Assembly: GCA_034429215.1 (NCBI GenBank)
Contig: DAOUGI010000009.1
Location: 62,001 to 126,000 of the forward strand
Direction: 5' to 3'
Source: JAFGOG01 sp034429215
GTDB lineage: Bacteria; Chloroflexota; Anaerolineae; JAAYZQ01
Length of the DNA: 64,000 nucleotides
Shown: in pieces, positions 1 to 8,180 of the stretch
Layout of the letters: each line of letters opens with the position of its first letter
How positions within the stretch are numbered: the first letter of the stretch is position 1
Made by a program: the position numbers and the translations under genes
The notes under the pieces: generated by a model
Seen by the model: only the letters and a program-made list of their open reading frames with translations
What the model was told of the DNA's origin: nothing
The model's database searches: none

Positions 1-15
1 GGAGCGACAGCCTGA

Positions 16-2457
16 ATGATGCGCGCCGAGGCAGGGACAACCCTTCGTGGTTACCCCCACAGATACCAGCTCATCGTGCTCTTGCTGGCTACCATTTGCC
101 TGGCGATACAGGTGTGGGCCATCGCAGGCGAAGCCTCGCTGCGCGAGCTTGGCATTCGGATCGACAAGGATCTCAAAATTACCAAGTCTGTTCCTCGACT
201 CCAGCAAGTTGGTGTCGAGGTTGGGGATGTGGTGTTGGCAGTGAATGGCAGGCAAGTGCAGGGCCAGCTCGATTACTTTCAAGCCTACCAGGCGCTCAAG
301 GTGGGCAGCCAGGTAACTCTGAAGATCCAGCACGGCGATCAGCTTCTGGAAAAGAGCGTGCAGATCGATCGCAGGCCGTTGTCCCTTTCTTTCATTGTCC
401 GCAGCATCGTCGCACTGGCCTTTCTGGCGATAGGAACTCTGGTCGGATGGCAGCGGCCGGAAAGCAAGGCGGCGCGCCTTTTCTTTTTGGCATCCATAGA
501 TCTTGCCCTCTGTTTCGCCCTATGGTCTACGACAAATATAGCCCTGCTCTACATCTATGTAGTTGTTGTGACATTGGTGTCCGGTCAGACGCTCCATTTC
601 TTCCTGACATTTCCCGGGGAATCGTTTGTGACCAGGACCCGGTGGTGGTTTGTCCTTTATTTGCCCGGCTTGGTGTTGATGGCGGCTGCCATCCGGGCTC
701 TTTACCAGGCGATCCAGGATCATCAAGGTCCGTTTTATGCTCCAACATTCTGGGCCTTGATAAGCGAGTGGGCTTATCTGTGCCTGGCGTTGTGTGCGAT
801 AGTGGGCTTGATCCGGCTGGCCTACCTCTATGCTACGACCCGTGAACCGGTCGTCAAACGCCAGACTCAGTGGGTCATCTGGGGCCTGGCTTTTGCTATT
901 GTATCCTCACTTGTTGACCTCATCTTTACCTGGACCCGCATGCATAGCTCTTGGAGCGTCAACCTGCTGCTTCTGGGTACGATCCCGCTGCCGGTGGGGT
1001 TTGCATTTGCCATCCTGCGGCACCATTTGCTGGAGGTCGACCTGGTCATTAAGCGCAGCGTCGTCTATGCTGTGTTGACCGGGAGTCTGGTGGCTCTGTA
1101 CCTCCTTTTGATCAGCGTCCTGTCGAACGCCCTGGGGTTCGCCGCCGGCACTCGGGGCTATGCCCTCGTCCTGTTTCTGTCTGCCTTGATCATCGGCATC
1201 CTGGCCAGCCCGCTGCGCTCGCGGGTGCAGGACATTATCGACCGCACCTTCTTCCGTCGGCATCTCGATTACGAGCGCGCGTTGAGCCGGTGGAGTGAGG
1301 ATCTGAGCACCAGCATCCAATTTGCCGACCTGTCACGTCTGCTGCTGAACGAGGTTCCACAACAGCTGGCCATATCCTGTGCCTGGCTGTTGGTCCTCAA
1401 CCAGGCGGCCACGCGCCTGGAGCCCGTAACTGCCAACGGCGTCACCGCAGATCTGGGCCTGGACGCCGGCGGAAAATTGGCCGGCCGTCTCTATTCCCAA
1501 AAGGCCGTCGTGTTGAACGAAAATGAGCCCCCTGCTTGGAGCCGGGCCGGTGTCCGCGTCGCCCTGCCTTTGGTCAGTGGCAGCCAGTTGCTGGGGATCT
1601 ACCTGCTGGGCGAAAAACTGTCGGGCGATCTGTATCTGCACCAGGAGCTAGAGTTTTTGCGGACTTTTGCCAACCAGGCGGCTGTTTCCATCGCCAATGC
1701 CCGCTTGTACGAGCAGGTGCGCGCTTTTAACCAAGAGCTGGAGAAAAAGGTCGAGGACCGCACCCGTGAACTGCGAGACTCGCTATCTTCGGTGTACCAC
1801 GAGCTGCGCACGCCGATCACGGCCATCCAAGGCTACTCCGAATTGGTGCTAGACGGCGGGGCCGGGCCGGTGACCGACAAGCAGGTACGATATATGGCCA
1901 TCGTCCAAAACAATGTGCGCCGGTTGGCCGACCTGGTCAACGATCTGGCCGAAGTATCCCAGATTGAGACCGGCCGGCTAAAGATCAAACCGGAACCGCT
2001 CGATCTAAGGACCGCGGCTGAGGACACAGTGGCCTCGCTCGCAGGTCTGATCGAAGAGAAGGATCTCAAGGTCGAGATCGCGCCGGTTTCGACGGCGCCT
2101 GTCGTTCGGGGTGATTACAAGCGGGTGGTGCAGATATTGACCAACCTGATCGGCAATGCGTGCCGGTACACGCCGGCCGGCGGCCAGATCACCGTCTCTT
2201 TCCAGCCGATGGATGGCATCATGCTGACGACGGTCAAGGACACGGGCATCGGCGTCCACCCGGATGAGCTCGATCGCATCTTTGAGCGCTTTTACCGGAG
2301 CGATGATCCGCTGGTGCGAGAGCAACGAGGCACAGGCCTGGGCTTGTCGATCGCCAAGTCTCTGGTTGAGATGCACGGCGGTCGAATTTGGGTTGAGAGT
2401 GAAGTGGGCAAAGGCAGCGCATTTGGATTCACGCTGCCCGCGGTTAAGTTGACGTAA
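16..2457 (+). CDS. Membrane-bound sensor histidine kinase with PDZ and GAF domains
   Basis: This 813-residue protein is a membrane sensor kinase. A first membrane segment lies near residues 18-38. A PDZ-like domain follows at about 60-120 (VGVEVGDVVLAVNGR), then several hydrophobic segments to about residue 400 and a GAF domain at roughly 430-560. A coiled linker leads to the HisKA H-box YHELRTPITAIQGY, with the phosphorylated His near residue 595. The HATPase boxes are GNACRYTPAGG, DTGIGV and GTGLGLSI. All catalytic boxes are intact, so it should autophosphorylate. Its stop overlaps the next start by one base (TAATG), which suggests translational coupling to the GAF protein. The response regulator three genes downstream is a plausible partner, by inference only. 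The signal it senses is unknown. Confidence 0.9.
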   Translation: MMRAEAGTTLRGYPHRYQLIVLLLATICLAIQVWAIAGEASLRELGIRIDKDLKITKSVPRLQQVGVEVGDVVLAVNGRQVQGQLDYFQAYQALKVGSQVTLKIQHGDQLLEKSVQIDRRPLSLSFIVRSIVALAFLAIGTLVGWQRPESKAARLFFLASIDLALCFALWSTTNIALLYIYVVVVTLVSGQTLHFFLTFPGESFVTRTRWWFVLYLPGLVLMAAAIRALYQAIQDHQGPFYAPTFWALISEWAYLCLALCAIVGLIRLAYLYATTREPVVKRQTQWVIWGLAFAIVSSLVDLIFTWTRMHSSWSVNLLLLGTIPLPVGFAFAILRHHLLEVDLVIKRSVVYAVLTGSLVALYLLLISVLSNALGFAAGTRGYALVLFLSALIIGILASPLRSRVQDIIDRTFFRRHLDYERALSRWSEDLSTSIQFADLSRLLLNEVPQQLAISCAWLLVLNQAATRLEPVTANGVTADLGLDAGGKLAGRLYSQKAVVLNENEPPAWSRAGVRVALPLVSGSQLLGIYLLGEKLSGDLYLHQELEFLRTFANQAAVSIANARLYEQVRAFNQELEKKVEDRTRELRDSLSSVYHELRTPITAIQGYSELVLDGGAGPVTDKQVRYMAIVQNNVRRLADLVNDLAEVSQIETGRLKIKPEPLDLRTAAEDTVASLAGLIEEKDLKVEIAPVSTAPVVRGDYKRVVQILTNLIGNACRYTPAGGQITVSFQPMDGIMLTTVKDTGIGVHPDELDRIFERFYRSDDPLVREQRGTGLGLSIAKSLVEMHGGRIWVESEVGKGSAFGFTLPAVKLT

Positions 2458-3788
2458 TGGCCATGACTAATCGTAATTCTGACATGCAGAGCCGACAAAG
2501 CCAAGGCGATCGGGTCCAGGCCCAACCGATGGCTTCGCTCTATGAGATAGCGTTGGCGTTGGCCGGAACCGTGGAGCTGGATGAAACGTTGCGCGTCGTG
2601 CTGCGCCAGGTTCGCTGCGTGCTCGATTACGATCTTTGTCTCATCACGCTGGCATCGATGGGCGGCGAGAGACTCTGCATCCAGGCTGCCGATTTGATAG
2701 ACGAGGCAACGGTGAATGGGGCCGGGCTTTTGGGCATGGAGATCGCTGTGGATCATGGCATCAACGCTTGGATCTATCGCGAGGGCCAGCCGGTCTTGAT
2801 CGACGACGCCGACGAGGACCCACGCCGTCTGCATGTCGAGGGGGTGACCGAGTCTATCCGGTCGGTTGTGGGCGTCCCGCTGATCGCTGATGGGCAGCCT
2901 ATCGGCACGATCTATGCCACCTGTCGCCAACCCGGCCTGTTCGATCAGGTACACTTGCATTTCTTGACGATTACAGCAGCGCAGGTGGCTGCGGCTGTCC
3001 ATCGTGCTCGGCTTCTCGATCAGGCCAGGAAAGGCGCCCGAGAAATGGGCAGGATGGCCAAGGCTACCCAAGAGGCGCTGCGCACGGCTTCGGATGAGCG
3101 TGACCGACTGGTCCACCTGCACCATGTGATCGTCGACATGCAGCGGGCTGAGACGTTAGTGGCCAAATTGCAGGTTATTGCCGACGGCATCCATGCCGTC
3201 GGCTGGGGGCGCGTCACGGTGTCGACCCGCGACGCCGATCTAGATGCGATGGACCTGGTGTGTGCCGGCTTTACGCCTGAGGATGAGGCAGCTCTGCGGG
3301 CCAACATGTTGCCGGGCAGCGAGTGGAGGAAGCGATTTGGCGGGGAGCTGGAACGGTTTCGCATGGGTGCTTGCTACTATTTGCCGTTTAGCGATCCCTG
3401 GGTGCGTGAGACGGTGCGTGGGGTAAAGAGCCACAGATCGCTGGGGCCGGCGGATACCTGGGACCCTCAGGACCTGCTTTATGTACCGCTGCTTGGCCGC
3501 GCAGGGCAGATCGTGGGCATAATTGGTCTGGATGATCCTGATGATGGTTGCCGGCCCACAGCCGAAGGGCTGCAGATTATCGAGCTGTTCGCTCAGAGCG
3601 CGGCATTGACCATTGAGAACGCACAGTTGATGGCCGAGCTCAAATTGCTGAATGCCGATCTGCAAGAGATGGTGGCAGCTCAGGCCCAGCTCTTGTACAC
3701 ACTGGAACAGGTGGCCGATCACGCCGGCCCGTCCGGATCCGGGGTGAGGTCGTCAGGCGGTCGAAGCGGGGCGGAATGGGATGGCTGA
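2457..3788 (+). CDS. Tandem GAF-domain protein
   Basis: This 443-residue soluble protein contains two GAF-like modules. One spans about residues 20-185 (YEIALALAGTVELDETLRVV to QVAAAVHRARLL). The second spans about 225-405 and contains YVPLLGRAGQIVGIIGLDDP. A helical linker rich in charged residues joins them, and a short coiled tail follows. No kinase, cyclase or phosphatase domain is present, so it is probably a sensory adaptor rather than an enzyme. It is coupled on both sides: its start overlaps the kinase stop and its end overlaps the RsbT-like ATPase by 8 bases. The ligand is not predictable from sequence. The C-terminal 20 residues are Gly/Ser/Arg rich and look unstructured. Confidence 0.85.
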   Translation: MAMTNRNSDMQSRQSQGDRVQAQPMASLYEIALALAGTVELDETLRVVLRQVRCVLDYDLCLITLASMGGERLCIQAADLIDEATVNGAGLLGMEIAVDHGINAWIYREGQPVLIDDADEDPRRLHVEGVTESIRSVVGVPLIADGQPIGTIYATCRQPGLFDQVHLHFLTITAAQVAAAVHRARLLDQARKGAREMGRMAKATQEALRTASDERDRLVHLHHVIVDMQRAETLVAKLQVIADGIHAVGWGRVTVSTRDADLDAMDLVCAGFTPEDEAALRANMLPGSEWRKRFGGELERFRMGACYYLPFSDPWVRETVRGVKSHRSLGPADTWDPQDLLYVPLLGRAGQIVGIIGLDDPDDGCRPTAEGLQIIELFAQSAALTIENAQLMAELKLLNADLQEMVAAQAQLLYTLEQVADHAGPSGSGVRSSGGRSGAEWDG

Positions 3789-4272
3789 CATGCAGCATAT
3801 CCCGATTAGGAGCGATCTTGACATTGTCACTGCTCGCGTCGAAGGCCGCAATCTGGCCAGGGAGATCGGTTTCGATATCATCGACCAGGCTCGCATTGCT
3901 ACGGCCATCACTGAATTGGCGCGGAATGTGGTGCTGTATGCCTGCAGTGGTGAGGTGATGCTGAGGCGGGTACCATTCGTTGATGAAGGCGATGGTGTGG
4001 CGACCCCCGAGGCGAAGCATCCAGCGGAAGCGTCGGGCGCAGCAATCGGAATCGAGGTTATTTGTGAGGATCGAGGGCCGGGCATTCAGAACCTGGAAGG
4101 CATGATGCGTGATTGTCATGCGACAGGGCGCGGGTTGGGCACGGGCCTGTCTGGCACTAAACGACTGATGGACGAATTTGACATAAGATCTGAGGTGGGA
4201 GCGGGCACAACTGTTGTGGTGCGCAAGTGGTTGCGCAAGAACGATCGCGATCTAGCGGATGTGGGTAGGTAG
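3781..4272 (+). CDS. RsbT-like anti-sigma regulatory factor (GHKL serine kinase)
   Basis: This is a 163-residue GHKL-fold ATPase of the anti-sigma regulatory (RsbT/RsbW) type. The N-box is in ATAITELARNVVLYA (E and N of ExxxN present), G1 is CEDRGPGI and G2 is GLGTGLSGTKRL. The RGPGI box and the GTGLSGTKRL segment resemble RsbT, which switches on a SpoIIE-type phosphatase, more than RsbW, which binds sigma. A 20-residue insertion rich in charged residues lies between the N and G1 boxes (about residues 65-85). It overlaps the upstream GAF gene by 8 bases and is followed 44 bases later by a response regulator, so it may link that kinase pathway to partner switching. Confidence 0.85.
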   Translation: MADMQHIPIRSDLDIVTARVEGRNLAREIGFDIIDQARIATAITELARNVVLYACSGEVMLRRVPFVDEGDGVATPEAKHPAEASGAAIGIEVICEDRGPGIQNLEGMMRDCHATGRGLGTGLSGTKRLMDEFDIRSEVGAGTTVVVRKWLRKNDRDLADVGR

Positions 4273-4316
4273 ATCTGTAACCGAAAACGTCGTCGGTCTC
4301 TGGAAAGGCGTTGGGG

Positions 4317-4727
4317 ATGGTAGTGTCGATCAAATTGGAAGGTAAAAAGGTTCTGGTCGCTGAAGATGAGCCGGATATTCGGGGCCTAATTGTCTTTAGC
4401 CTCGAGTTCGCCGGATATAAGGTTGTCCAAGCGTCCAATGGTGAGGATGCCATCGGCAAGGCTGAGCGGGAGCAGCCCGATCTGATCTTGCTGGATGTGC
4501 GAATGCCCAAGCTGACCGGTTACGAGGCGTGCCAGCGCTTGAAGGCCAAAGAGACAACCAAGCATATCCCGGTGGTTTTCCTGTCGGCGTTGAGTCAAGA
4601 GTCGGAGATCAAGTATGGGTTGGGGCTTGGGGGAGAAGAGTATATCATCAAGCCGTTTGCACCCGATGAGCTCTATCGCCGTGTGACGGCGATCCTGGAA
4701 CGCCTTAGCCGGCAAAAGGCCAAGTAG
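4317..4727 (+). CDS. Single-domain response regulator
   Basis: This is a 136-residue CheY-like receiver with no output domain. The acidic pair is in VLVAEDEPDIRG, the phosphoacceptor Asp is in LILLDVRMPK, the switch Ser is in VVFLSAL and the conserved Lys is in YIIKPF. I chose the ATG at 4317, with GGAAAGG about 10 bases upstream; a TTG at 4311 is also in frame. It should take phosphate from a histidine kinase and act through protein contacts. The kinase at the left edge of the window is the obvious candidate. The strand order kinase, GAF protein, RsbT-like ATPase, receiver supports one signalling operon. Confidence 0.92.
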   Translation: MVVSIKLEGKKVLVAEDEPDIRGLIVFSLEFAGYKVVQASNGEDAIGKAEREQPDLILLDVRMPKLTGYEACQRLKAKETTKHIPVVFLSALSQESEIKYGLGLGGEEYIIKPFAPDELYRRVTAILERLSRQKAK

Positions 4728-4738
4728 CGTTCGCGAGT

Positions 4739-4744
4739 TATAAT
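4739..4744 (+). promoter_or_regulatory. Possible -10 element before the hydrolase gene
   Basis: A perfect TATAAT lies 20 bases before the hydrolase ATG, in the short gap after the response regulator. No good -35 hexamer is seen 16-18 bases upstream, so this is only a half-promoter. Confidence 0.3.
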
Positions 4745-4763
4745 GCTGAGAGATCGATAGCTG

Positions 4764-5558
4764 ATGAGCGGCGTTCTGATCCAAGACAGTCTGGTCCATT
4801 ACGAGAGTTTCGGCCGAGGTAAGCCGATCGTGTTTCTGCACGGCTGGCTTGGCTCGTGGCGCTATTGGGTGCCGGTCATGGACGAGATTTCGAATGGACG
4901 CCGCGCCTATGCACTGGATCTGTGGGGATTTGGCGATTCTGACAAGACGCCAGAGCGATACGATGTTGATACTTATGTGGAGATGTTTGCCGAGTTCTTG
5001 GATGAGTTGGGCATCCTGCATGCTGTTCCAATCGTCGGGCATACCCTGGGGGCTGCTGTTGCCCTAAAGCTGGCGCACAAGTATCCCGATCGTGTGGAAA
5101 AAGTGATGGCCGTCGGCTTGCCGCTGGATGCGGAGGCTATCAACCACAAGCTGCTGACTGCTGGCCCGAACGACACTTTGGCTCGTTTGTTCTGGCACAA
5201 GCAGCGTCCCTACCCAGAAGTGGAGATGGGCCTATCCAAGACGGCGCAGAATGCGATCGCCTTGACGATCCAGTCGGTGGCTCGGCTCGACCTGCGGGAC
5301 ATAGTTGCGGACATTGAAGTGCCACTGTTGACGGTGTATGGTGACAAGGACGTGGTGATCAATCCCGTCCAGGCTGATGAGCTGCAGAATGGCAATTCTG
5401 CTGCCCGATCGATCATTTTGCCGGGGACTTGTCACTTTCCTATGCTGGATGCCACTGGCAAGTTCAACCGCCTGCTTTGTGATTTTATGGATGTGACCAG
5501 CTCTGAGGATCTGCGACAGTTGGCGATCAAGGAAGAATGGCGGCGCCGCACACACTAG
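4764..5558 (+). CDS. Alpha/beta hydrolase
   Basis: This is a 264-residue alpha/beta-fold hydrolase. The oxyanion-hole HG motif is in IVFLHGWLGSW. The acid residue is plausibly in LLTVYGDKDVVIN, and the His is in LPGTCHFPMLD. The nucleophile elbow is unusual: the family's GHSxG reads GHTLG (IVGHTLGAAVAL), so a Thr takes the place of the nucleophilic Ser. That change can mean loss of esterase activity or a changed role, and the substrate cannot be predicted. It follows the response regulator closely and is closed by a strong terminator, so it may be the last gene of the signalling operon or have its own promoter. Confidence 0.85.
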   Translation: MSGVLIQDSLVHYESFGRGKPIVFLHGWLGSWRYWVPVMDEISNGRRAYALDLWGFGDSDKTPERYDVDTYVEMFAEFLDELGILHAVPIVGHTLGAAVALKLAHKYPDRVEKVMAVGLPLDAEAINHKLLTAGPNDTLARLFWHKQRPYPEVEMGLSKTAQNAIALTIQSVARLDLRDIVADIEVPLLTVYGDKDVVINPVQADELQNGNSAARSIILPGTCHFPMLDATGKFNRLLCDFMDVTSSEDLRQLAIKEEWRRRTH

Positions 5559-5573
5559 GCTCGATATTGGCGG

Positions 5574-5613
5574 CCTGGCAGGTTTTGTGTTCGAGACCTG
5601 CCAGGTTTTGTAT
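5574..5613 (+). terminator. Rho-independent terminator after the hydrolase gene
   Basis: CCTGGCAGGT (5574-5583) and ACCTGCCAGG (5596-5605) form a perfect 10-bp stem with a 12-base loop. TTTTGTATTT follows at once. It lies 16 bases after the hydrolase stop and just before the tRNA promoter. Confidence 0.85.
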
Positions 5614-5642
5614 TTGACGGCCTAACCAAAACCAAGTACAAT
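5614..5642 (+). promoter_or_regulatory. Sigma70-type promoter of the selenocysteine tRNA
   Basis: TTGACG (5614-5619), a 17-base spacer and TACAAT (5637-5642) make a near-consensus promoter. The predicted start, near 5649-5650, is 4-5 bases before the mature tRNA 5' end. The same transcript would run into the polymerase-like gene at 5755. Confidence 0.75.
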
Positions 5643-5653
5643 CTAGGTCTCGT

Positions 5654-5750
5654 GGGGGTGGTTGAGTCCCGGTGGGCTCCGCGGTCTTCAAAACCGTCTG
5701 AGGGGCGCTGCAGAGGCGTCCTTGGTGGGTTCGACTCCCATCCACTCCCG
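5654..5750 (+). tRNA. selC: tRNA-Sec (anticodon UCA)
   Basis: This 97-base gene folds as a bacterial selenocysteine tRNA. The acceptor stem has 8 bp (5654-5661 with 5742-5749, one G-U). A 6-bp D stem (5664-5669 with 5674-5679) closes a 4-base CGGT loop. The anticodon stem has 5 bp, and its loop CTTCAAA (5686-5692) gives anticodon TCA at 5688-5690. The long variable arm has an 8-bp stem (5701-5708 with 5716-5723). The T arm has 5 bp with loop TTCGACT. The discriminator is G at 5750 and CCA is not encoded. The 8+5 acceptor/T architecture and the 6-bp D stem are hallmarks of tRNA-Sec and exclude tRNA-Ser or a suppressor. No selA, selB or selD lies in the window. Confidence 0.95.
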
Positions 5751-5754
5751 CTCT

Positions 5755-7194
5755 ATGCAACAGATCTTGATCCAAAGCGATCGGCGTTTTGCCCTTGCCC
5801 TGGTGATCGCCTTGTGTGTGGCGGCGGGGCTCCTGGCCGGTGCGTACATCGCTATCCTATCGCCTCTCTATGCCGTCGCCGGGGTGTTGGCCGTCGTCGC
5901 CGGCTTGTTGATGCTGCGCGATATCTGGTGGGGCCTGGCTGCGCTCATCGCGCTGATCACCCTTTTACCTTTTGGAGCATTGCCCTTCAAGATCGGTTTC
6001 ACCCCGACCTTTCTGGACGTGGTTCTCGTCGCCATCTATTTCGTCTGGATTGCCCGCATTGCGCGGGGTAAGGCGGGCAGTTTTGTCGGCACCATCCTGA
6101 ACCTGCCGGTCGCAGTATTTCTGTTGCTGGCTTGTGCTTCCTTCATCGCCGGGCTGGGCCACGCCTACCTCAATCAATACGTCCTACGCCATTTTGTCGA
6201 GATCCTGCTTTGCATCTCCCTCTTTTTTGTGATCGTCAATTGTGTGCGCACCTGGTCATCGCTGAAGGGCCTGGTGATAGCCTTGATTTTAGCCGGGTTT
6301 GGTGCAGCGCTTATCGGCGTTGTGCTCTATTACTTGCCTGCGGCATGGAGCATCCGGCTGCTGTCGATGTTGGGCCGGGTAGGGTATCCCACCGGTTCAG
6401 GAGTGCTGCGTTACGTGGATGACGATCCTGCTCTGCCGCAGCGCGCTATTTCGACCTCCACCGACCCCAACATCCTGGGGGGATTGCTGATCTTGATCAC
6501 AACACTGACGGTAGCTCAGCTCTTTAGTCGTGAGCCGCTGATCAAGCGTCCTCTCTTGGCGTTTATGGCCCTGATGGATGTGGCTTGCCTGTACCTGACC
6601 TACTCGCGCGGCTCCATGCTGGGGTTGGTAGTTGGCTTGGGGGTCCTGGCTGTGGTCAGCTACAGGCGATTAATCCCGCTGATGGGGCTAGCCGCCCTGT
6701 TGCTGCTGCTCCTGCCGCAAGCCCAGGCATATATCCAGCGCCTGGTGGAAGGGCTCCAGGCTCAGGATTTGGCTACCCAGATGCGCTTGGGTGAATACAA
6801 AGACGCCTTCCTCCTGATCGGCCGCCACCCATGGATCGGGGTTGGATTTGTCGGTACACCCGAGATTAGCCTGTACATCGGCGTATCGAGTGTCTATCTG
6901 CTCATGGCGGAGGAGATGGGCCTGATCGGGCTGGCATCTTTCTTGCTTATTCTTGTTCTCTTTTTCAGGCATGTGTGGCGGACTTGGCCGCGCATTGCCC
7001 GTGAGGGTGGGGCCAGCCACGCGCAGCGGGCCACAGTTCTGGGGTTGGTTGCTTCCATAGCCGGTATTCTGGTGGGCGGCGTTCTTGACCATTATTTCTT
7101 CAATCTCGATTTTCCTTCTTCGGTTTCGATTTTCTGGCTGTATTTAGGACTGGCGATGGCTGCGGTGCGGATAGCCGCCCCGGCTGATAGCTGA
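5755..7194 (+). CDS. O-antigen ligase/polymerase-like membrane protein
   Basis: This 479-residue protein has about 11-12 hydrophobic segments and a large periplasmic loop around residues 215-245 (LGRVGYPTGSGVLRYVDDDPALPQRAISTSTDPNI). That layout is typical of the Wzy/WaaL O-antigen polymerase or ligase superfamily. The motif YSRGSMLGLVVG and the late segment RLGEYKDAFLLIGRHPWIGVGFVGT, which contains the usual H-P-x-x-G-x-G block, support this. It probably joins or ligates polysaccharide units outside the membrane. I chose the ATG at 5755, four bases after the tRNA, because upstream in-frame starts fall inside the tRNA gene. No ribosome binding site is visible, so translation may depend on tRNA processing or a leaderless end. 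Confidence 0.82.
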   Translation: MQQILIQSDRRFALALVIALCVAAGLLAGAYIAILSPLYAVAGVLAVVAGLLMLRDIWWGLAALIALITLLPFGALPFKIGFTPTFLDVVLVAIYFVWIARIARGKAGSFVGTILNLPVAVFLLLACASFIAGLGHAYLNQYVLRHFVEILLCISLFFVIVNCVRTWSSLKGLVIALILAGFGAALIGVVLYYLPAAWSIRLLSMLGRVGYPTGSGVLRYVDDDPALPQRAISTSTDPNILGGLLILITTLTVAQLFSREPLIKRPLLAFMALMDVACLYLTYSRGSMLGLVVGLGVLAVVSYRRLIPLMGLAALLLLLLPQAQAYIQRLVEGLQAQDLATQMRLGEYKDAFLLIGRHPWIGVGFVGTPEISLYIGVSSVYLLMAEEMGLIGLASFLLILVLFFRHVWRTWPRIAREGGASHAQRATVLGLVASIAGILVGGVLDHYFFNLDFPSSVSIFWLYLGLAMAAVRIAAPADS

Positions 7195-7202
7195 TATCTG
7201 AC

Positions 7203-7231
7203 TTGCTATCCGCAAGCAATTGTGGTAGAAT
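7203..7231 (+). promoter_or_regulatory. Sigma70-type promoter of the partner-switching module
   Basis: TTGCTA (7203-7208), a 17-base spacer and TAGAAT (7226-7231) lie 53 bases before the STAS gene. AAGGAGG at about 7273 is its ribosome binding site. Confidence 0.6.
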
Positions 7232-7283
7232 AAAAGGCGTGTAAAAGCCAGGCGTAATGACCAAAGCAGAGTAAGGAGGCAAG

Positions 7284-7622
7284 ATGAATATCATCACCCA
7301 GGAAATGAAGCGGTGCGAGTTGGTCTCGGTCTCGGGGCGCATCGACAGCGCCACCGCCCCCGAGCTGGAAAAGGTCCTCATGGACCTGGTCGAGCAGGGC
7401 AAGAAAAACATCGTTGTGAACCTGCGCGGCACCGACTATATAAGCAGTGCGGGCATGAAGGCGCTCCTGTGGGCGCTGATGAAGGTGCGCCGCATGATCC
7501 CTGCCGGCGACGTCGTCATCTCCGAGATCCGGCCCAATCTGAAAGAGACCTTTGAGCTGATCGGCTTCACCCACCTGTTCAAGTTCTACGATGAGGATGT
7601 CGAGGCCGTCGGAAGTTTCTAG
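7284..7622 (+). CDS. STAS-domain anti-sigma factor antagonist
   Basis: This is a 112-residue single STAS domain of the SpoIIAA/RsbV type. The phosphorylatable Ser lies in the conserved DYISSAGMKALL block, and GRIDSATAPELEKVL forms the first strand-helix unit. In the family, the unphosphorylated form binds and removes the anti-sigma kinase, and a SpoIIE-type phosphatase restores it after phosphorylation. The kinase and the phosphatase are the next two genes. A strong AAGGAGG site precedes the ATG, and a hairpin follows the stop, so it may be made in excess over the downstream genes. No sigma factor gene lies nearby. Confidence 0.93.
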   Translation: MNIITQEMKRCELVSVSGRIDSATAPELEKVLMDLVEQGKKNIVVNLRGTDYISSAGMKALLWALMKVRRMIPAGDVVISEIRPNLKETFELIGFTHLFKFYDEDVEAVGSF

Positions 7623-7701
7623 AGCAGCCGTTCGGGTCCACTTACCCGGAAGAACCTGTTGGGAGCTGACCGCTGCTGGTTGGCATTTGTGGCGCTATTC
7701 G

Positions 7702-7731
7702 AAGACCGCTCTAGGGCGGTCTTACTTTGTT
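7702..7731 (+). terminator. Hairpin between the STAS and RsbW-like genes
   Basis: AAGACCGC (7702-7709) and GCGGTCTT (7716-7723) form a perfect 8-bp stem with a 6-base loop, followed by a short T-rich run (ACTTTGTT). It could be a partial terminator that lets only some transcripts reach the kinase and phosphatase genes. Confidence 0.5.
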
Positions 7732-7754
7732 GAAGGTGGTATCGCTGCAACCTC

Positions 7755-8180
7755 ATGCGCAAAGTACTGTCATTGAGATTACCGGCTGTCCTCGAGAACG
7801 TCCCGGTCGTCATGGATCGTGTTATCGAGGCAGCCACACGGATGGGCCTGGACGAGGTCACCCTACAGCAGATCCGCTTGGTTGTTGACGAGGCCTGTGC
7901 CAACGTCGTCACCCATGCCTACGAAGGTGTGGCGCCGGGCGACATGGAGATCACTTGCTCTCACAGCAGCCAGGCTTGCATGATACAGGTGCGGGATTGG
8001 GGTCAGGGCTTTGCCCTTGAATGTGTTCCCATCCCCGATCTGGATTGCTCCCTCGATGAGCGAAACCTCGGCGGCCTGGGTCTCTTCCTCATCCGCCATT
8101 TCATGGACCGGGTCGAGTATTCACATGATGCCAACACCGGCAATGTGCTGACGATGACCAAGAAGCTGCCTCTCCGGTGA
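7755..8180 (+). CDS. RsbW-like anti-sigma serine kinase
   Basis: This is a 141-residue GHKL ATPase of the RsbW/SpoIIAB type. The N-box is IRLVVDEACANVVTHAY, G1 is VRDWGQGF and the G2 region is NLGGLGLFLIRHFMDRVEY. In the family it phosphorylates its STAS antagonist and holds a sigma factor or another target. It sits between its likely antagonist (STAS) and a phosphatase, and its TGA overlaps the GTG start of the phosphatase. The ATG at 7755 has only a distant AAGGTGG site, about 15 bases upstream, so expression may be weak. Its target is not in the window. Confidence 0.9.
   Translation: MRKVLSLRLPAVLENVPVVMDRVIEAATRMGLDEVTLQQIRLVVDEACANVVTHAYEGVAPGDMEITCSHSSQACMIQVRDWGQGFALECVPIPDLDCSLDERNLGGLGLFLIRHFMDRVEYSHDANTGNVLTMTKKLPLR

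Noticed and set aside
5662..5754. Upstream in-frame start for the polymerase-like protein
   Set aside because: It would make residues 1-31 from the tRNA-Sec gene, which has a strong fold and promoter. The ATG at 5755 is the first start outside the tRNA.
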